Assembly: GCF_010977575.1 (NCBI RefSeq)
Contig: NZ_CP048812.1
Span: 2,232,001-2,296,000, forward strand
Direction: 5' to 3'
From: Halomonas socia
GTDB taxonomy: Bacteria > Pseudomonadota > Gammaproteobacteria > Pseudomonadales > Halomonadaceae
DNA: 64,000 bases
A program made the translations under genes and the position numbers. A model generated the notes under the pieces. It saw nothing but the letters and a program-made list of their open reading frames with translations, was not told where the DNA came from and did no database searches. This document shows, piece after piece, positions 18,311 through 27,708 of this stretch (position 1 is its first letter; each line of letters opens with the position of its first letter).

Positions 18311-18683
18311 CGTCATACCTAACGCTCCAGAAGTGGTCGGATATACAGGTTGCAATTTGGTAAGATCTGAATATACGGCCAAGATTCATTCCTCCCATGG
18401 CACTTCCGCCTGGGCTGTCGAGGCAAACAGTTAACCCATCGATTTTCTCATAAGGTCCGAACTCATTTTCTACGAATTCTTGGAACTTTTCCGGTGTGAA
18501 ATCTGTTATGTATCCTCTGGCCATAATCTTAGGGTAGCAAAAATCAGCAGTTCCAGAGCAAGGGGTGTATAGTTCGAATTTCATCTCTTCATATTCATAT
18601 GAATAAGACGGGGTTGATGTCAATAGTAGTAATAAAGCGGAGAGGATAAAGATGAGCTTGGTTATCATGATGTGTTTTTCCAT
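18311..18683 (-). pseudogene. Truncated secreted ClpP-like protein
   Basis: About 120 residues on the minus strand. A basic start and long hydrophobic segment (ITKLIFILSALLLLLTSTPS) form a signal peptide. The mature part contains GLTVCLDSPGGSAMGGMNLG, which resembles the SPGGS oxyanion segment of periplasmic ClpP/SppA-like hypothetical proteins. The frame runs into the IS30 end before the region where the catalytic serine would lie, so the gene is broken. The start is uncertain between 18683 and 18668; neither has a strong ribosome-binding site. Function unknown. Confidence 0.55.
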
Positions 18684-19010
18684 CAGTTCGTTATCATTTC
18701 TTAAAGCTTGGCACATGCTGAAAAGAGGCGCAATTGCATCTATTGCTTATCATATTTTATTTTTCTTGGTCAGACCTTAAGCTAGGGGCTTCGGGCAGAT
18801 CGCGGAAACACACAAACCTGGGGTGGCGCAGCGATCAGTCCTAGATTATCCCCAAATACTCCGCTTCGATGAGGTGATCGATGAACTCGTCCTCCTTACC
18901 TCATAGATGTGCGGATTTATCAACGCTTGCTTCTGGCCGGCTGCCGCCGTCGTTGTCTTATGGATTCCCCCTCCCTCCGCTGCCGTGGTGCATTCGGCTT
19001 CTGACGTTCT
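18684..19010. other. Passenger DNA without a recognisable gene
   Basis: 327 bp between the ClpP-like fragment and the right transposon repeat. A short minus-strand reading, EDEFIDHLIEAEYLGII, looks like the tail of a real protein but has no usable upstream part. Nothing else was supported. Confidence 0.4.
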
Positions 19011-19035
19011 GTGCAGCCGTCTTCTGAAAATGACA
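19011..19035 (-). repeat. Tn402-type terminal inverted repeat, right end
   Basis: GTGCAGCCGTCTTCTGAAAA followed by TGACA is the canonical Tn402/Tn5053 end in inverted orientation. It marks the right border of the transposon and directly abuts an istB fragment. Confidence 0.9.
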
Positions 19036-19178
19036 ACTGGCACGACTACATCGGCGCCGCGACGGTGGCCGACGCCATCCTGGACCGGCTGCTGCACAGC
19101 GCCCACCGCCTGACACTGAAAGGAGAATCGATGCGCAAGAACACCGCCCCGAAGACGGCAGCAGTTGACCCATCGTGA
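19036..19178 (+). pseudogene. C-terminal stub of istB (IS21-family ATPase)
   Basis: The last 46 or so codons of an IstB-type helper protein: [20 protein letters not shown], then [16 protein letters not shown] and a stop. The bases just after, with repeated GTCATG and CGCCGGAAT motifs to about 19275, resemble the right end of such elements. The 5' part of istB is not present on the far side of the Tn402-type transposon, so the IS21 element was truncated and not merely interrupted. Confidence 0.8.
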
Positions 19179-19732
19179 CCGGTCAGCTTACAAAAACAGA
19201 GCCAGCGAGAAAGAGGTGAGCAACTCGGTCATGATCGCCGGAATGACCGGTCATGTTCGCCGGAATACGCAACTACTCCCCGCCCTGACAGGTTCCGCCG
19301 GAATTAAGCAAATTCCGTGGGCTAACGGGTAAGAGTAGGGTTCCGGATGAATTGCTAAAGAAGCCCTCTAGCTGCCAGCATAGGATAACTCCTATAGCTC
19401 ATCTGATCATCAGGGACCCTACATCTAGTCTGAATTTCGGGGACCACTTCACTCAAGCGATGCCCCGCCAGGAACAGCCGCCCTCTGGCGAGGCTTCACC
19501 CGGTTAGCTGACCTAGTCGAAGGGTTCCAAGCACATCATCAACTTGTGAGTAATTGAAAGGTTCACCGGACGCTTACGACGCAACGACGCCGGTGTAGAG
19601 GGGGAGGACTCTATCCCATTGCTTACGGCTTCTATAACTAGACACCGTGACCTTTTCACTTCCACCGATTTAGCGCTGCGGCAGGCTGATCGAACCACAT
19701 GGCTCTCCCCACCGCTCGGCGCATACCACTCC
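19179..19732. other. Intergenic region with IS21-type end sequence, otherwise nothing recognised
   Basis: 554 bp. The first 100 bp or so carry repeated 'ggtcatg' and 'cgccggaat' motifs of the IS21 end. The remainder has no open frame with coding character and no clear repeat. It probably marks old transposon scars before the transport operon. Confidence 0.5.
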
Positions 19733-21853
19733 TCAAGAGTGTCCAATGACGATCGACTCGAATTCTTCGATCCGGCTGAGCCGGAAGACGACCCGACCCT
19801 CAGCGGCATCATACTCGTACCCATTGGCGAGATGCCCCACGACCGGCCGTACGTCTGTCACCGCACGCCCCTTGGGGATCCGCACCCGCACGCACAGATC
19901 GTGCAGCGGGAGGATCTCCTCGATCGAGCGACGATGACCGCTATTGAAGCTCCCGGGCGAGGAGAAATTCACGATATGCAGAACCGAGCGATCGTCGCTG
20001 CTCATCAGGGATACATCGAGGAGGCCCGGCCCTTCGATCTCAACCTGGGGCCGGTAATCCGGAGTGGAGCGGACGGCGTTGCCAAGCAGTAGAAAGCAGT
20101 CGCGCAGGCCGTAACGATAGCCCATCCAATCAGGCTGCCAAGGAAAGTAAGTGATTTTTCCTAAGCTAGCACGCCGCTCAATCACGAGCGGGTATTCCGT
20201 CACACTGGTGATCTGATTGAATTCCGGAACGCTGATGCCGCTTCCGACTTCTCCCTCTACTGGCGGAACGAAAGTGATTGGTGCCGGTTCCTGGCGATCG
20301 ACGTCGAAGAAACACAAGTCACCGGTCAAGGGGATCAAATCGGTATCGCCGAGCCCTTCGCAGATCAGGTGATTACGATCCTTGATAGCACCGTAGGCCG
20401 CCTGCATCCCTTCCCAAGTGTGTCCTGTGTAAGTGGCACCGGTTAGACGGCTTATCAGGCTCTCGGCTCGCTCGTTGCCCATCGCATCGTAGAAGCCAGA
20501 CTTGTAAGTCGCGATGACGTGTCCACCGGTGTCAGCGTATTCGGCAAGCGCGTCGCAGGCAGCATCACTGATGCAAGCGGCATTCGGAAGCACCACACAT
20601 TTGTACCGCGACAAGGTTTCCCGGGTCAGCCGCTTGTCCGATAGGATATCGAAGGCGATGCGCCCCTCGAGCATGGCGTTGTAGTAACCGCGGAAGTGGT
20701 TGAGATAGCGGTTCTCTGGATCATCGTGCCCGTAGTTGTCTAGGCTGTGGCGGGAGTAGACAAGCGCTACTTCGGCCTGGCTCCGAGTTCCCACATAGGC
20801 ATCCGGATTGGACTTGAAGAGCTTGAACAATTCTTGGAAGCTTTCAAGCCCGCGCCGGTCGAATTGCTCGGAGAAGTACCCCGTGATGTGAAGCCAAGGT
20901 CGAGCCCCTTGCGCGAGTATCTGCGCAGTCCAGATCTTGTTCTCAGGGGTCGGGGCACGATAGAGCCGCCACCAAGGAAGGAAATAGCTGACAGTCACGT
21001 GGCCGGGCTTATGCCCCTCGATATTGTGGAGGTAACGAGCCTCCAGCCCAGGCCACCAAAAGTTCGTATACCGACGTTGCGCCTCTAGCACCATCGCCTG
21101 CTGATGCGGTTCTGTGTAGTCCACATCCCAGCCGCCGCGACGGGCATGGTCCCAAGACTCCGCCACTTGGCTCAACGGCAACCAAGCGCAATCCGGCCGC
21201 ACGGCATCGATCGTGCTCCGCATAAGGGCAGACCAGTCGGCGACCTGGCGGTATCGCCATTCGTTATAGGTGCGCCATACGGGATCATTCCAATCCTCGT
21301 TGGGTATCGCATGGCCGTGCTCGGCCTTGAACATGGCACGACAGTTGGCGCAGTGGCACTGTGGGGTGTGCCAGGGCGAGAACTGAGCGGCATTCGCCCA
21401 GAGACCGTCGAACGCGTAGCGTAAGAGGATTTCCTCCACTACCTGGACCATGAAAGTCCGATAGTGTCCTCCATTGGGGCACGCGACATAGTGTCCGTGC
21501 ACCGAGATGAGTGCGCCGCTCTTGTCACGCGCAAACCATTCCGGATGCTCGACGACTAGTTCCTTACGTGCGAGGCTAGCATCGATGCGGGCGATTGCTC
21601 GCAGTCCATTTCGCTTCAGTGCGTCGACAGTCTCTCCGACTAGGTCGCGATCTCCGAGCGAAGAGCTGTGTGGATGCAGCGGGATTTCCGTGGGATAGAA
21701 TGCCGTGATACCGCCAACGCTAAAGCCGAAAGCATCCACCGAGAACGACTTTGCAAAGTCCACGAGCTTGTCTGGATCCCAGCGGGCAGCATCGCCTTCT
21801 CGCATCGTCATGATCATGACCAGCGGGTCATCCAGCCATTTGTGTGAGTTCAT
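19733..21853 (-). CDS. Glycoside-hydrolase-like protein (GHL6 / beta-galactosidase-trimerisation type)
   Basis: 706 residues from ATG 21851-21853, preceded by AAGGAACAACA. The N-terminal barrel has HPEWFARDKSGALI and YAFDGLWANAAQFSPW, then a cysteine set CHCANCRAMFKAEHG, typical of hypothetical glycosyl hydrolase 6 proteins. The middle (about residues 360-560: YKCVVLPNAACISDAAC, TGGHVIATYKSGFYDAMGNE) resembles the trimerisation domain of GH42 beta-galactosidases. No signal peptide, so it is cytoplasmic. It is the last gene after a five-gene peptide-type ABC importer and probably hydrolyses the imported compound. Several catalytic acids are possible, and the substrate cannot be stated. Confidence 0.72.
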   Translation of the reverse strand: MNSHKWLDDPLVMIMTMREGDAARWDPDKLVDFAKSFSVDAFGFSVGGITAFYPTEIPLHPHSSSLGDRDLVGETVDALKRNGLRAIARIDASLARKELVVEHPEWFARDKSGALISVHGHYVACPNGGHYRTFMVQVVEEILLRYAFDGLWANAAQFSPWHTPQCHCANCRAMFKAEHGHAIPNEDWNDPVWRTYNEWRYRQVADWSALMRSTIDAVRPDCAWLPLSQVAESWDHARRGGWDVDYTEPHQQAMVLEAQRRYTNFWWPGLEARYLHNIEGHKPGHVTVSYFLPWWRLYRAPTPENKIWTAQILAQGARPWLHITGYFSEQFDRRGLESFQELFKLFKSNPDAYVGTRSQAEVALVYSRHSLDNYGHDDPENRYLNHFRGYYNAMLEGRIAFDILSDKRLTRETLSRYKCVVLPNAACISDAACDALAEYADTGGHVIATYKSGFYDAMGNERAESLISRLTGATYTGHTWEGMQAAYGAIKDRNHLICEGLGDTDLIPLTGDLCFFDVDRQEPAPITFVPPVEGEVGSGISVPEFNQITSVTEYPLVIERRASLGKITYFPWQPDWMGYRYGLRDCFLLLGNAVRSTPDYRPQVEIEGPGLLDVSLMSSDDRSVLHIVNFSSPGSFNSGHRRSIEEILPLHDLCVRVRIPKGRAVTDVRPVVGHLANGYEYDAAEGRVVFRLSRIEEFESIVIGHS

Positions 21854-21867
21854 TGTTGTTCCTTGCT

Positions 21868-21934
21868 TGATGTTTTGTCGGATGGGTGCGGGCTTCATTT
21901 GTTTATTACCTGATGTTTTGTCGGATGGGTACGG
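21868..21934. repeat. 24-bp imperfect direct repeat at a gene junction
   Basis: TGATGTTTTGTCGGATGGGT at 21868 recurs at 21911, with 43 bp between starts and one mismatch over 24 bp. The second copy encodes the C-terminal PIRQNIR of the upstream ATPase gene; the first lies in the spacer before the hydrolase gene. A small tandem duplication of the gene end explains it. Confidence 0.8.
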
Positions 21935-22979
21935 ACGTCTCAACGCCCGGCATGGTTGGCCGATCATGTACTGGTATGGGGAATGGCGAGGCGAAATGGC
22001 AGGCAGCGTGGTGGCCGCCAGCTACCTCCTTCAACGGAGGCTCCTGCTCACGACAGATTGCATCGGCCAGTGGGCAGCGTGTGTGAAACCGACAGCCGGT
22101 TGGGATCCGGCTGGCACTGGGGACATCATCCTTAAGGATGATCCGCTGACGATGGGCAGACGGATCGGGTTTGGGAACCGCAGAGAGGAGCGCCTGCGTG
22201 TAAGGGTGATGTGGCGTCCGGTACAGTGACTGCTTGTCCGCAATCTCGACGATTTTGCCCAGATACATCACGGCCACGCGATGCGCGATGTGCTTCACCA
22301 CCGTGAGGTCATGGGAAATAAAGAGGAAGGAGAGACCGTGGCGCTCCTGTAGGTCCTGCATCAGGTTAATGATCTGCGACTGAGTAGAGACGTCCAGCGC
22401 CGAGACAGGTTCATCCGCCACGATGAGCTTCGGCTCCACGGCAAGGGCACGGGCGATCCCAATGCGCTGTCGCTGCCCGCCCGAGAATTGGTGAGGATAC
22501 CGGTCGGCGTGATAGCTGCTCAAGCCGACCTCGTGCAAGAGCTCGTGCACACGCTCGCGCCGTTCCTTTCGCCTAGGCAATAGACCAAAACTCTCAAGCG
22601 GCTCCGCTATGATATCCTCCACGCGCAGCCGTGGGTCTAGGGAGGCATACGGGTCCTGGAAAACGATCTGCAGATCTCGGCGTACGGTGCGCAGCGCACG
22701 TTTGCCAACCTGTATGAGGTCGTGCCCCATGAAATCGATTTGCCCGGAAGTTGTCGCGATCAGTCGAAGTATGAGTCTCCCGGTAGTCGACTTGCCGCAA
22801 CCCGATTCGCCGACCAGCGCCAGTGTTTCGCTTTCATGGACGTTGAAGCTCACGCCGTCCACCGCCCTCACCCTGCCGACTTCGCGCGGTACGAATATTC
22901 CCTCCCTAATCGGATAGTGCTTCACCAGGTCTCTGACCTGCAGAAGACTCTCGGCCGACTGCTGTTCCTCACGAGACAT
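21906..22979 (-). CDS. DppF/OppF-type ABC transporter ATPase
   Basis: 357 residues from ATG 22977-22979. Walker A is [16 protein letters not shown], the signature is [17 protein letters not shown], Walker B is [15 protein letters not shown], and the C-terminal [14 protein letters not shown] is the oligopeptide-transporter extension (with a [4Fe-4S]-like cysteine set). It hydrolyses ATP to drive a DppBC-type permease together with the DppD-like partner, which ends 11 bp inside its start. The upstream part of the same frame ([11 protein letters not shown]) has no family likeness. Confidence 0.92.
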   Translation of the reverse strand: MSREEQQSAESLLQVRDLVKHYPIREGIFVPREVGRVRAVDGVSFNVHESETLALVGESGCGKSTTGRLILRLIATTSGQIDFMGHDLIQVGKRALRTVRRDLQIVFQDPYASLDPRLRVEDIIAEPLESFGLLPRRKERRERVHELLHEVGLSSYHADRYPHQFSGGQRQRIGIARALAVEPKLIVADEPVSALDVSTQSQIINLMQDLQERHGLSFLFISHDLTVVKHIAHRVAVMYLGKIVEIADKQSLYRTPHHPYTQALLSAVPKPDPSAHRQRIILKDDVPSASRIPTGCRFHTRCPLADAICREQEPPLKEVAGGHHAACHFASPFPIPVHDRPTMPGVETSVPIRQNIR

Positions 22980-23994
22980 TAGCAGCCCCCCATGCTTCAG
23001 GTTGTCGAACGGGCCGGAAGTCGGTGTTCTTCCAGCAGGCGGCAAGATGATGTTCCCCGACTTTCAAGAGCGGCGGCTCTTCGCCGCGACAGATATCGCG
23101 GGCGTGTGGGCAGCGCGTGCTGAACCGGCAGCCCGGCGGAAAATCTGTCGGGTTCGGCACCGTGCCCTCGATCGTCTTTAGACGGTACCGTGTCTCATCG
23201 ATCTTCGGGATGGAGTCGATCAGCCCCACCGTGTAAGGATGTTGCGGGGCGTCGAACAAGGTCTGCACCCGTGCATGCTCGACCACTTTACCTGCATACA
23301 TCACCAACACTTCATCTACGACTTCTGCAATGACGCCGAGATCGTGGGTGACGAGCATAATGGCTGCATCGACCTCCGACCTCAGCTTGCGCAGCAAGTC
23401 AAGGATCTGCGCCTGAATTGTCACATCAAGTGCGGTCGTTGGTTCGTCCGCGATCAAGAGCTTAGGACTACATGATAGAGCCATCGCGATCATGACGCGC
23501 TGCCGCATTCCTCCGCTGAGGTGGTGCGGATACTGGTCGATCAGGCGGCCGGAGTCCGCGATCCCGACGAGGTCCAGCACTTCGATTGCCCGCTGCCGCG
23601 CCTGCGCGAGCGTGACGTCATTGTGGAGCCGGATCGCCTCGGTGATCTGATTTCCTATGGTAAAGACCGGGTTGAGCGAGGTCATGGGCTCCTGGAAGAT
23701 CATGGATATATCCTTGCCCCGGATTTTTCGCATCGCGCGTTCGGGCTTCGCTAGGAGGTCCTCCCCGCAGAAACGTATCGTGCCGCTGGCGAACCGGCCG
23801 GGGGGAGTCTGGATGAGGCGCATGATCGATAGAGCGGTAACGCTCTTACCGGAGCCCGACTCGCCAACGACACCGAGACAGCCTCCCTTGTCGATGCCGA
23901 AGCTAACGCCGTCGACCGATTGGACGATGCCGTGCTTCGTGTCGAAGTAGGTGCGCAGATCGTGCACCTCTAAAAGTCGTTCTATTGTGCTCAT
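22969..23994 (-). CDS. DppD/OppD-type ABC transporter ATPase
   Basis: 341 residues: Walker [18 protein letters not shown], signature [17 protein letters not shown], Walker [16 protein letters not shown], and the C-terminal [20 protein letters not shown] shared by oligopeptide ATPases. It is the second ATPase of the importer. It overlaps the permease gene before it (ATGA at 23991-23994) and the DppF-like gene after it, so the set is one operon. Confidence 0.93.
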   Translation of the reverse strand: MSTIERLLEVHDLRTYFDTKHGIVQSVDGVSFGIDKGGCLGVVGESGSGKSVTALSIMRLIQTPPGRFASGTIRFCGEDLLAKPERAMRKIRGKDISMIFQEPMTSLNPVFTIGNQITEAIRLHNDVTLAQARQRAIEVLDLVGIADSGRLIDQYPHHLSGGMRQRVMIAMALSCSPKLLIADEPTTALDVTIQAQILDLLRKLRSEVDAAIMLVTHDLGVIAEVVDEVLVMYAGKVVEHARVQTLFDAPQHPYTVGLIDSIPKIDETRYRLKTIEGTVPNPTDFPPGCRFSTRCPHARDICRGEEPPLLKVGEHHLAACWKNTDFRPVRQPEAWGAANVS

Positions 23995-24866
23995 ACTTGT
24001 GTCTCCGGGTCTAAAGCGTCCCGTAGGGCATCGCCGACCATATTGAATGCGAGAACAGAGACTGTGATGGCAAGGCCCGCGAAGATGATTGGATAGGGCG
24101 TGCCAAGGATGTTGTTCATGCCGTCACGGATAATATTTCCCCACGACGGACTCGGAGGCTGAGTCCCGAGGCCAAGGAAGCTCAAGCTTGCCTCGAGCCG
24201 AATTGCGGTGGCGATCCACAACGTGGCCATGACGATGATGGGGCCAATAAGGTTTGGGATGATGTGCTTAGTGATCACGCGGGAGCTTGAGCGGCCGGCG
24301 GCGATCGCCGCCTCGACATAGGGTTCGTTGCACAGAGTAAGAGTTGAAGCCCGGGCGAGCCGGATGAAGCGGGGGAAAAGTGCAATGGATAGCGCCGCAA
24401 TTACGTTGGAGAAGCCAGGACCGAGCGCGGCTGCGATCATCACTCCAAGCAGCAGTGTCGGAAAGGACATAAGAAGATCAACTAGGCGCATCACGATCCG
24501 GTCGAACCAGCCACCATAATAACCCGCGAAAGTCCCGACAAAAGTTCCTGCTATACCGGCAAGCAACGGTGCGCCGATACCGACGAGAAGGGACACTCGT
24601 GTGCCCCAGATCACACGGGAGAGGACATCACGCCCAAAATGGTCGGTTCCCCACAGATGAGTGCCACCGGGTGCTTGATTCGCGTTAAATGCGTTCTGGA
24701 CATAGGGGCTGTGTGGCGCAATCCACGGCGTGAGCAGTGCGAGGAGCAGCATGGCTCCAATGATGATTAACCCAACAAGCGTGACCTTGTTAGAGATGAG
24801 CTCGCAGATAACACGGCGCATTTGGCTCTGCGCGAGTGGGATCTGGGGTATCGTGGTATCGGCCAT
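23991..24866 (-). CDS. DppC-type ABC transporter permease
   Basis: 291 residues from ATG 24864-24866 (MADTTIPQIP), which avoids overlap with the upstream gene; the open frame extends to 24938. Six hydrophobic segments are visible. The binding-protein-dependent-transport motif EAAIAAGRSSSRVITKHIIPN lies in its cytoplasmic loop, and TQPPSPSWGNIIRDGMNNI is the usual DppC ending loop. It forms the membrane channel with the DppB-like subunit. Confidence 0.92.
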   Translation of the reverse strand: MADTTIPQIPLAQSQMRRVICELISNKVTLVGLIIIGAMLLLALLTPWIAPHSPYVQNAFNANQAPGGTHLWGTDHFGRDVLSRVIWGTRVSLLVGIGAPLLAGIAGTFVGTFAGYYGGWFDRIVMRLVDLLMSFPTLLLGVMIAAALGPGFSNVIAALSIALFPRFIRLARASTLTLCNEPYVEAAIAAGRSSSRVITKHIIPNLIGPIIVMATLWIATAIRLEASLSFLGLGTQPPSPSWGNIIRDGMNNILGTPYPIIFAGLAITVSVLAFNMVGDALRDALDPETQV

Positions 24867-24888
24867 GTCTTCGAACCGTTCCTTGTTA

Positions 24889-25830
24889 TCAGTTGGAGTT
24901 TCGGATGCGTGGATCGATGAGCGCATAGAGGAGATCAACGACGAGATTCACCACGACCACGAACAGTGAAAATATCACCAGCGTAGCCTGAACCATGGTG
25001 TAGTCCCGCGAGGAGATGCCGCCGATCATGAGCTGGCCAATTCCCGGGCGAGAGAAGACGAGTTCAATCGTGATTGAGCCACTCAGCGTCGTCAGGATGT
25101 AAATACCGAGACCTGTGACCACAGGGATTAGTGCATTACGCATGACATGCTTGTAGAGGACAATGCGCTCGGCGAGCCCCTTACTTCTGGCAGTGCGGAC
25201 ATAGTCGCGTCGAAGCATCTCGAGGACTGCGGACCGGGTCAGACGTGTGATAAAGGCGGCTTGGATCAGGCCGAGCGTCAGCGCCGGCAAGAACAGATGG
25301 TGCAGCGTGCTTCCGATATCGGGGCCGCCACCTCCCATGATTGGGAAAAGCCCTAGTCCGAGACCGAAGGCGATAAGCAGCAGGGAACCGAGGTAGAAGT
25401 CCGGCACAGAGAATCCGAGTAACGCGAACACGCGCGCAACATAGTCAATGGACTTGTTCCTCTTAACCGCGGACAGGATGCCAGTGGGAATTCCGATCAG
25501 AATCGCGATGGCGGTGGCTGCGACCGTCAATTGAAGTGTGTAGGGTAGGTTTCGCATCAGCAGCGCGGAGATGGGAACATTGTTTGCCATCGAGCGGCCG
25601 AAATCACCCTGAACCGTGTTGACGATAAAGCTCACGTACTGTTGCCAGAGCGGGACGTTCAGTCCCATTTGCTCGCGGAAGCGCTCAATCTGTTCAGGAC
25701 CCGCAAAGTCGCCAAGGGCGGCGATCGCCGGATCACCTGGCAGGATGCGCATGGCGAAGAAGACAACTGTCAGAACTAGGAGGACCGTAGGAATTGCTTC
25801 CAAGCATCGGCGGAGCAGATATTTGAACAA
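24889..25830 (-). CDS. DppB-type ABC transporter permease
   Basis: 313 residues with an N-terminal helix (AIPTVLLVLTVVFFAMRILP) and the family features GDFGRSMANN, DYVRTARSKGL and VMRNALIPVVTGLG. The last shows the EAA-type loop for ATPase contact. It lies just downstream of the solute-binding protein gene and forms the other half of the channel. Confidence 0.92.
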   Translation of the reverse strand: MFKYLLRRCLEAIPTVLLVLTVVFFAMRILPGDPAIAALGDFAGPEQIERFREQMGLNVPLWQQYVSFIVNTVQGDFGRSMANNVPISALLMRNLPYTLQLTVAATAIAILIGIPTGILSAVKRNKSIDYVARVFALLGFSVPDFYLGSLLLIAFGLGLGLFPIMGGGGPDIGSTLHHLFLPALTLGLIQAAFITRLTRSAVLEMLRRDYVRTARSKGLAERIVLYKHVMRNALIPVVTGLGIYILTTLSGSITIELVFSRPGIGQLMIGGISSRDYTMVQATLVIFSLFVVVVNLVVDLLYALIDPRIRNSN

Positions 25831-25907
25831 AACTTTTTCCTCAAGTCGGCGTGACGCTTCGAGAAGTCACCGGTCGGGCATTGCTGTAGGCAACCGGTGG
25901 CGAGTTA

Positions 25908-27497
25908 TCAGCGATTGAGGTGGGCCTTCTCGAGTTGATAGTGCCCTAAGCCTGCCTGTGGAACGAAGCCAAGCTCGACCCAAGGCTGTCGGACCCAGAA
26001 CATGGCGAGTGTCTGAATTGGAACAACCGGCAATTCACGCATGATCTCTAACTGGATGTCACGGAACTTCTCGAGTTGTCGTTCAGGATCTGTTTCTGCG
26101 ATTGCTTCGTTCAGGGCCTCGTCAATGTTGCCCGAAATGTCGCCATAGCGGCTAAAGTTGCGGTTTCGTGTCGGCTTCGTGATGATTGAGTCGGAGTGGT
26201 AAAAGGCCTCTAGGATTGGCACCACAATTGGGGGCTGCGAGGTCGAGTAGGGAATAATCGTGTTCCGTCCTTCATTGATGTCATTGTGGTAGGACGTGTG
26301 ATCCACGACTCGCAGATTGATATTGATCCCAATCTGGCTGAGTTGGTCCTGAATCATGAGCATGTTGCTTTGGTAATCCTCACGCTCGCTGATAAAGGCC
26401 TCAATGGTGAAGCCGTCCGGATGGCCAGCTTCGGCAAGCAGAGCGCGGGCGCGCTCGGGGTCAAAATCATAGCGTAGCTCTTCCGGCACATCCTCCTCAG
26501 CAAGGCCTCCATAGAAATCCTCTGGTGCCGGCCCCCACAGCGGGCCGGCCAGAATGCCGTATGCCTGCTGCCAGACTTCCTTGTTGAGACCATGCGCGAT
26601 AGCCTGCCGCACTCGTCGATCATCAAGCGGTTCGATCGTCATGTTCAGGAAGACATTCTGGATACTACCGGGCTGCAATGTATCGAAGATTGAGTCCGGT
26701 TTCTGCCGCTCCATGTCCTGAAGCCAACCGGGGCTGCGCGCGCCCTCAATGATGTCGAGCTCATTTCCGAAGAAAGCGAGCGTGCGTGCTGAGGTTTCAG
26801 GTACCAGTAAAAAATGGACTTCATCGATTGCCGGCCGATCTCTGAAGTAGTCATCAAACGCGCGTGTTTGGACTCTCTCGCCCGGATCGTAACCAACGAA
26901 CTCGAACGGGCCACTACCGATGGGATTGGTTCGGAAGTCCTCACCCAACTCCTCAACTGCTGCCTTTGGTACGATATAGGGTCCAAAGCGCGGCAGTAGC
27001 GACGTGGCATGAAAGTAGGCACTCGGCTGCTTTAAGTGAAAGGTGACCGTATAGTCGTCAACGATTTCGACCTCGTCGATAATCTCGAAGGAGTTAATAT
27101 AGGGCGAACCCACTTCAGGATCTCGCAGCCGGTCGAAGGTAAACTTCACGTCTTCCGCGGTAACCTCCCCGTAGCCGCCGTGCCAATGCACACCCTGACG
27201 GAGTTGGAATGTCCAAGTCTGGCTATCCTTGGAGATTTCCCAACTCTTCGCCAACTCGCCCTCAATCTCGTCGAGGTTGATGTCGAGGGTTCCCATCGGC
27301 GGCGCAACCAGAGTGTTGAACATTTGCCGGACGATAAATTCGTCTACATTTCCAGTAGTTAAGGCAGGATCAAGTGAGGAGACATCCCGGGCCGCCATGC
27401 CGAACCTCAGAGTTTCCTGTGCCAGGACCGTGCTGGTCATTGCTAACATGCTGGCGAGTCCCGCGAGCTTTATAGCAAGCTGTGAGCTGGTACGCAT
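25908..27497 (-). CDS. Family 5 (SBP_bac_5) extracellular solute-binding protein
   Basis: 529 residues. A signal peptide covers about residues 1-26 (LAGLASMLAMTSTVLAQ). The mature protein shows TLRFGMAARDVSSLDPAL, the family signature LRQGVHWHGGYGEVTAEDVK and the middle-domain stretch RVRQAIAHGLNKE. It captures a peptide, opine, nickel chelate or oligosaccharide in the periplasm and passes it to the DppBC-type permease. It is the first gene of the minus-strand operon; the ~210 bp to the divergent LysR gene should hold its promoter. The link to a glycosidase-like gene hints at a sugar-containing ligand. Confidence 0.9.
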   Translation of the reverse strand: MRTSSQLAIKLAGLASMLAMTSTVLAQETLRFGMAARDVSSLDPALTTGNVDEFIVRQMFNTLVAPPMGTLDINLDEIEGELAKSWEISKDSQTWTFQLRQGVHWHGGYGEVTAEDVKFTFDRLRDPEVGSPYINSFEIIDEVEIVDDYTVTFHLKQPSAYFHATSLLPRFGPYIVPKAAVEELGEDFRTNPIGSGPFEFVGYDPGERVQTRAFDDYFRDRPAIDEVHFLLVPETSARTLAFFGNELDIIEGARSPGWLQDMERQKPDSIFDTLQPGSIQNVFLNMTIEPLDDRRVRQAIAHGLNKEVWQQAYGILAGPLWGPAPEDFYGGLAEEDVPEELRYDFDPERARALLAEAGHPDGFTIEAFISEREDYQSNMLMIQDQLSQIGININLRVVDHTSYHNDINEGRNTIIPYSTSQPPIVVPILEAFYHSDSIITKPTRNRNFSRYGDISGNIDEALNEAIAETDPERQLEKFRDIQLEIMRELPVVPIQTLAMFWVRQPWVELGFVPQAGLGHYQLEKAHLNR

Positions 27498-27708
27498 GCG
27501 TTTTCTCCAATTTTTAGATTTTTATACTTATGGGTTCTTGTGCTTATAGATTCTTGTGTTCTTAAGTAACCTCTGATCAAATCGATCTAACTCAATAGTC
27601 AGAGTATTCTCAGCCGTTCATCAGCGATGATCCATGACAAGATGGTAAAAGCCCGACATGCAGTCAAATACCATTTTGAGCGAATGCTATAACCTGAGGT
27701 AATGTTAG

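Larger units (their letters stand above)
12030..19035 (+). mobile_element. Tn402/Tn5053-family transposon, degenerate
   Basis: The left end starts TGTCATTCACAGAAGACG and the right end finishes CGTCTTCTGAAAATGACA. The 25-bp ends pair at 21 of 25 positions and match the Tn402/Tn5053 terminal repeat as I know it. The order tniA-tniB-tniQ-res-tniR is the standard transposition module. About 2.4 kb of passenger DNA lies between tniR and the right end. tniA and tniB are frameshifted, so self-mobilisation is unlikely, although the ends could be used in trans. The 5 bp outside the ends (CCAAT and ACTGG) do not match, so there is no target duplication and one flank has probably been rearranged. Confidence 0.88.

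Noticed and set aside
17221..18316. Target-site duplication for the IS30-type element
   Set aside because: The only match at the borders is a self-complementary dinucleotide, which is meaningless. The flanks also belong to different genes.
19513..19824. A 103-codon minus-strand frame at the end of the hydrolase gene
   Set aside because: Serine/arginine-rich, overlaps the hydrolase 3' end in another frame, and has no ribosome-binding site.
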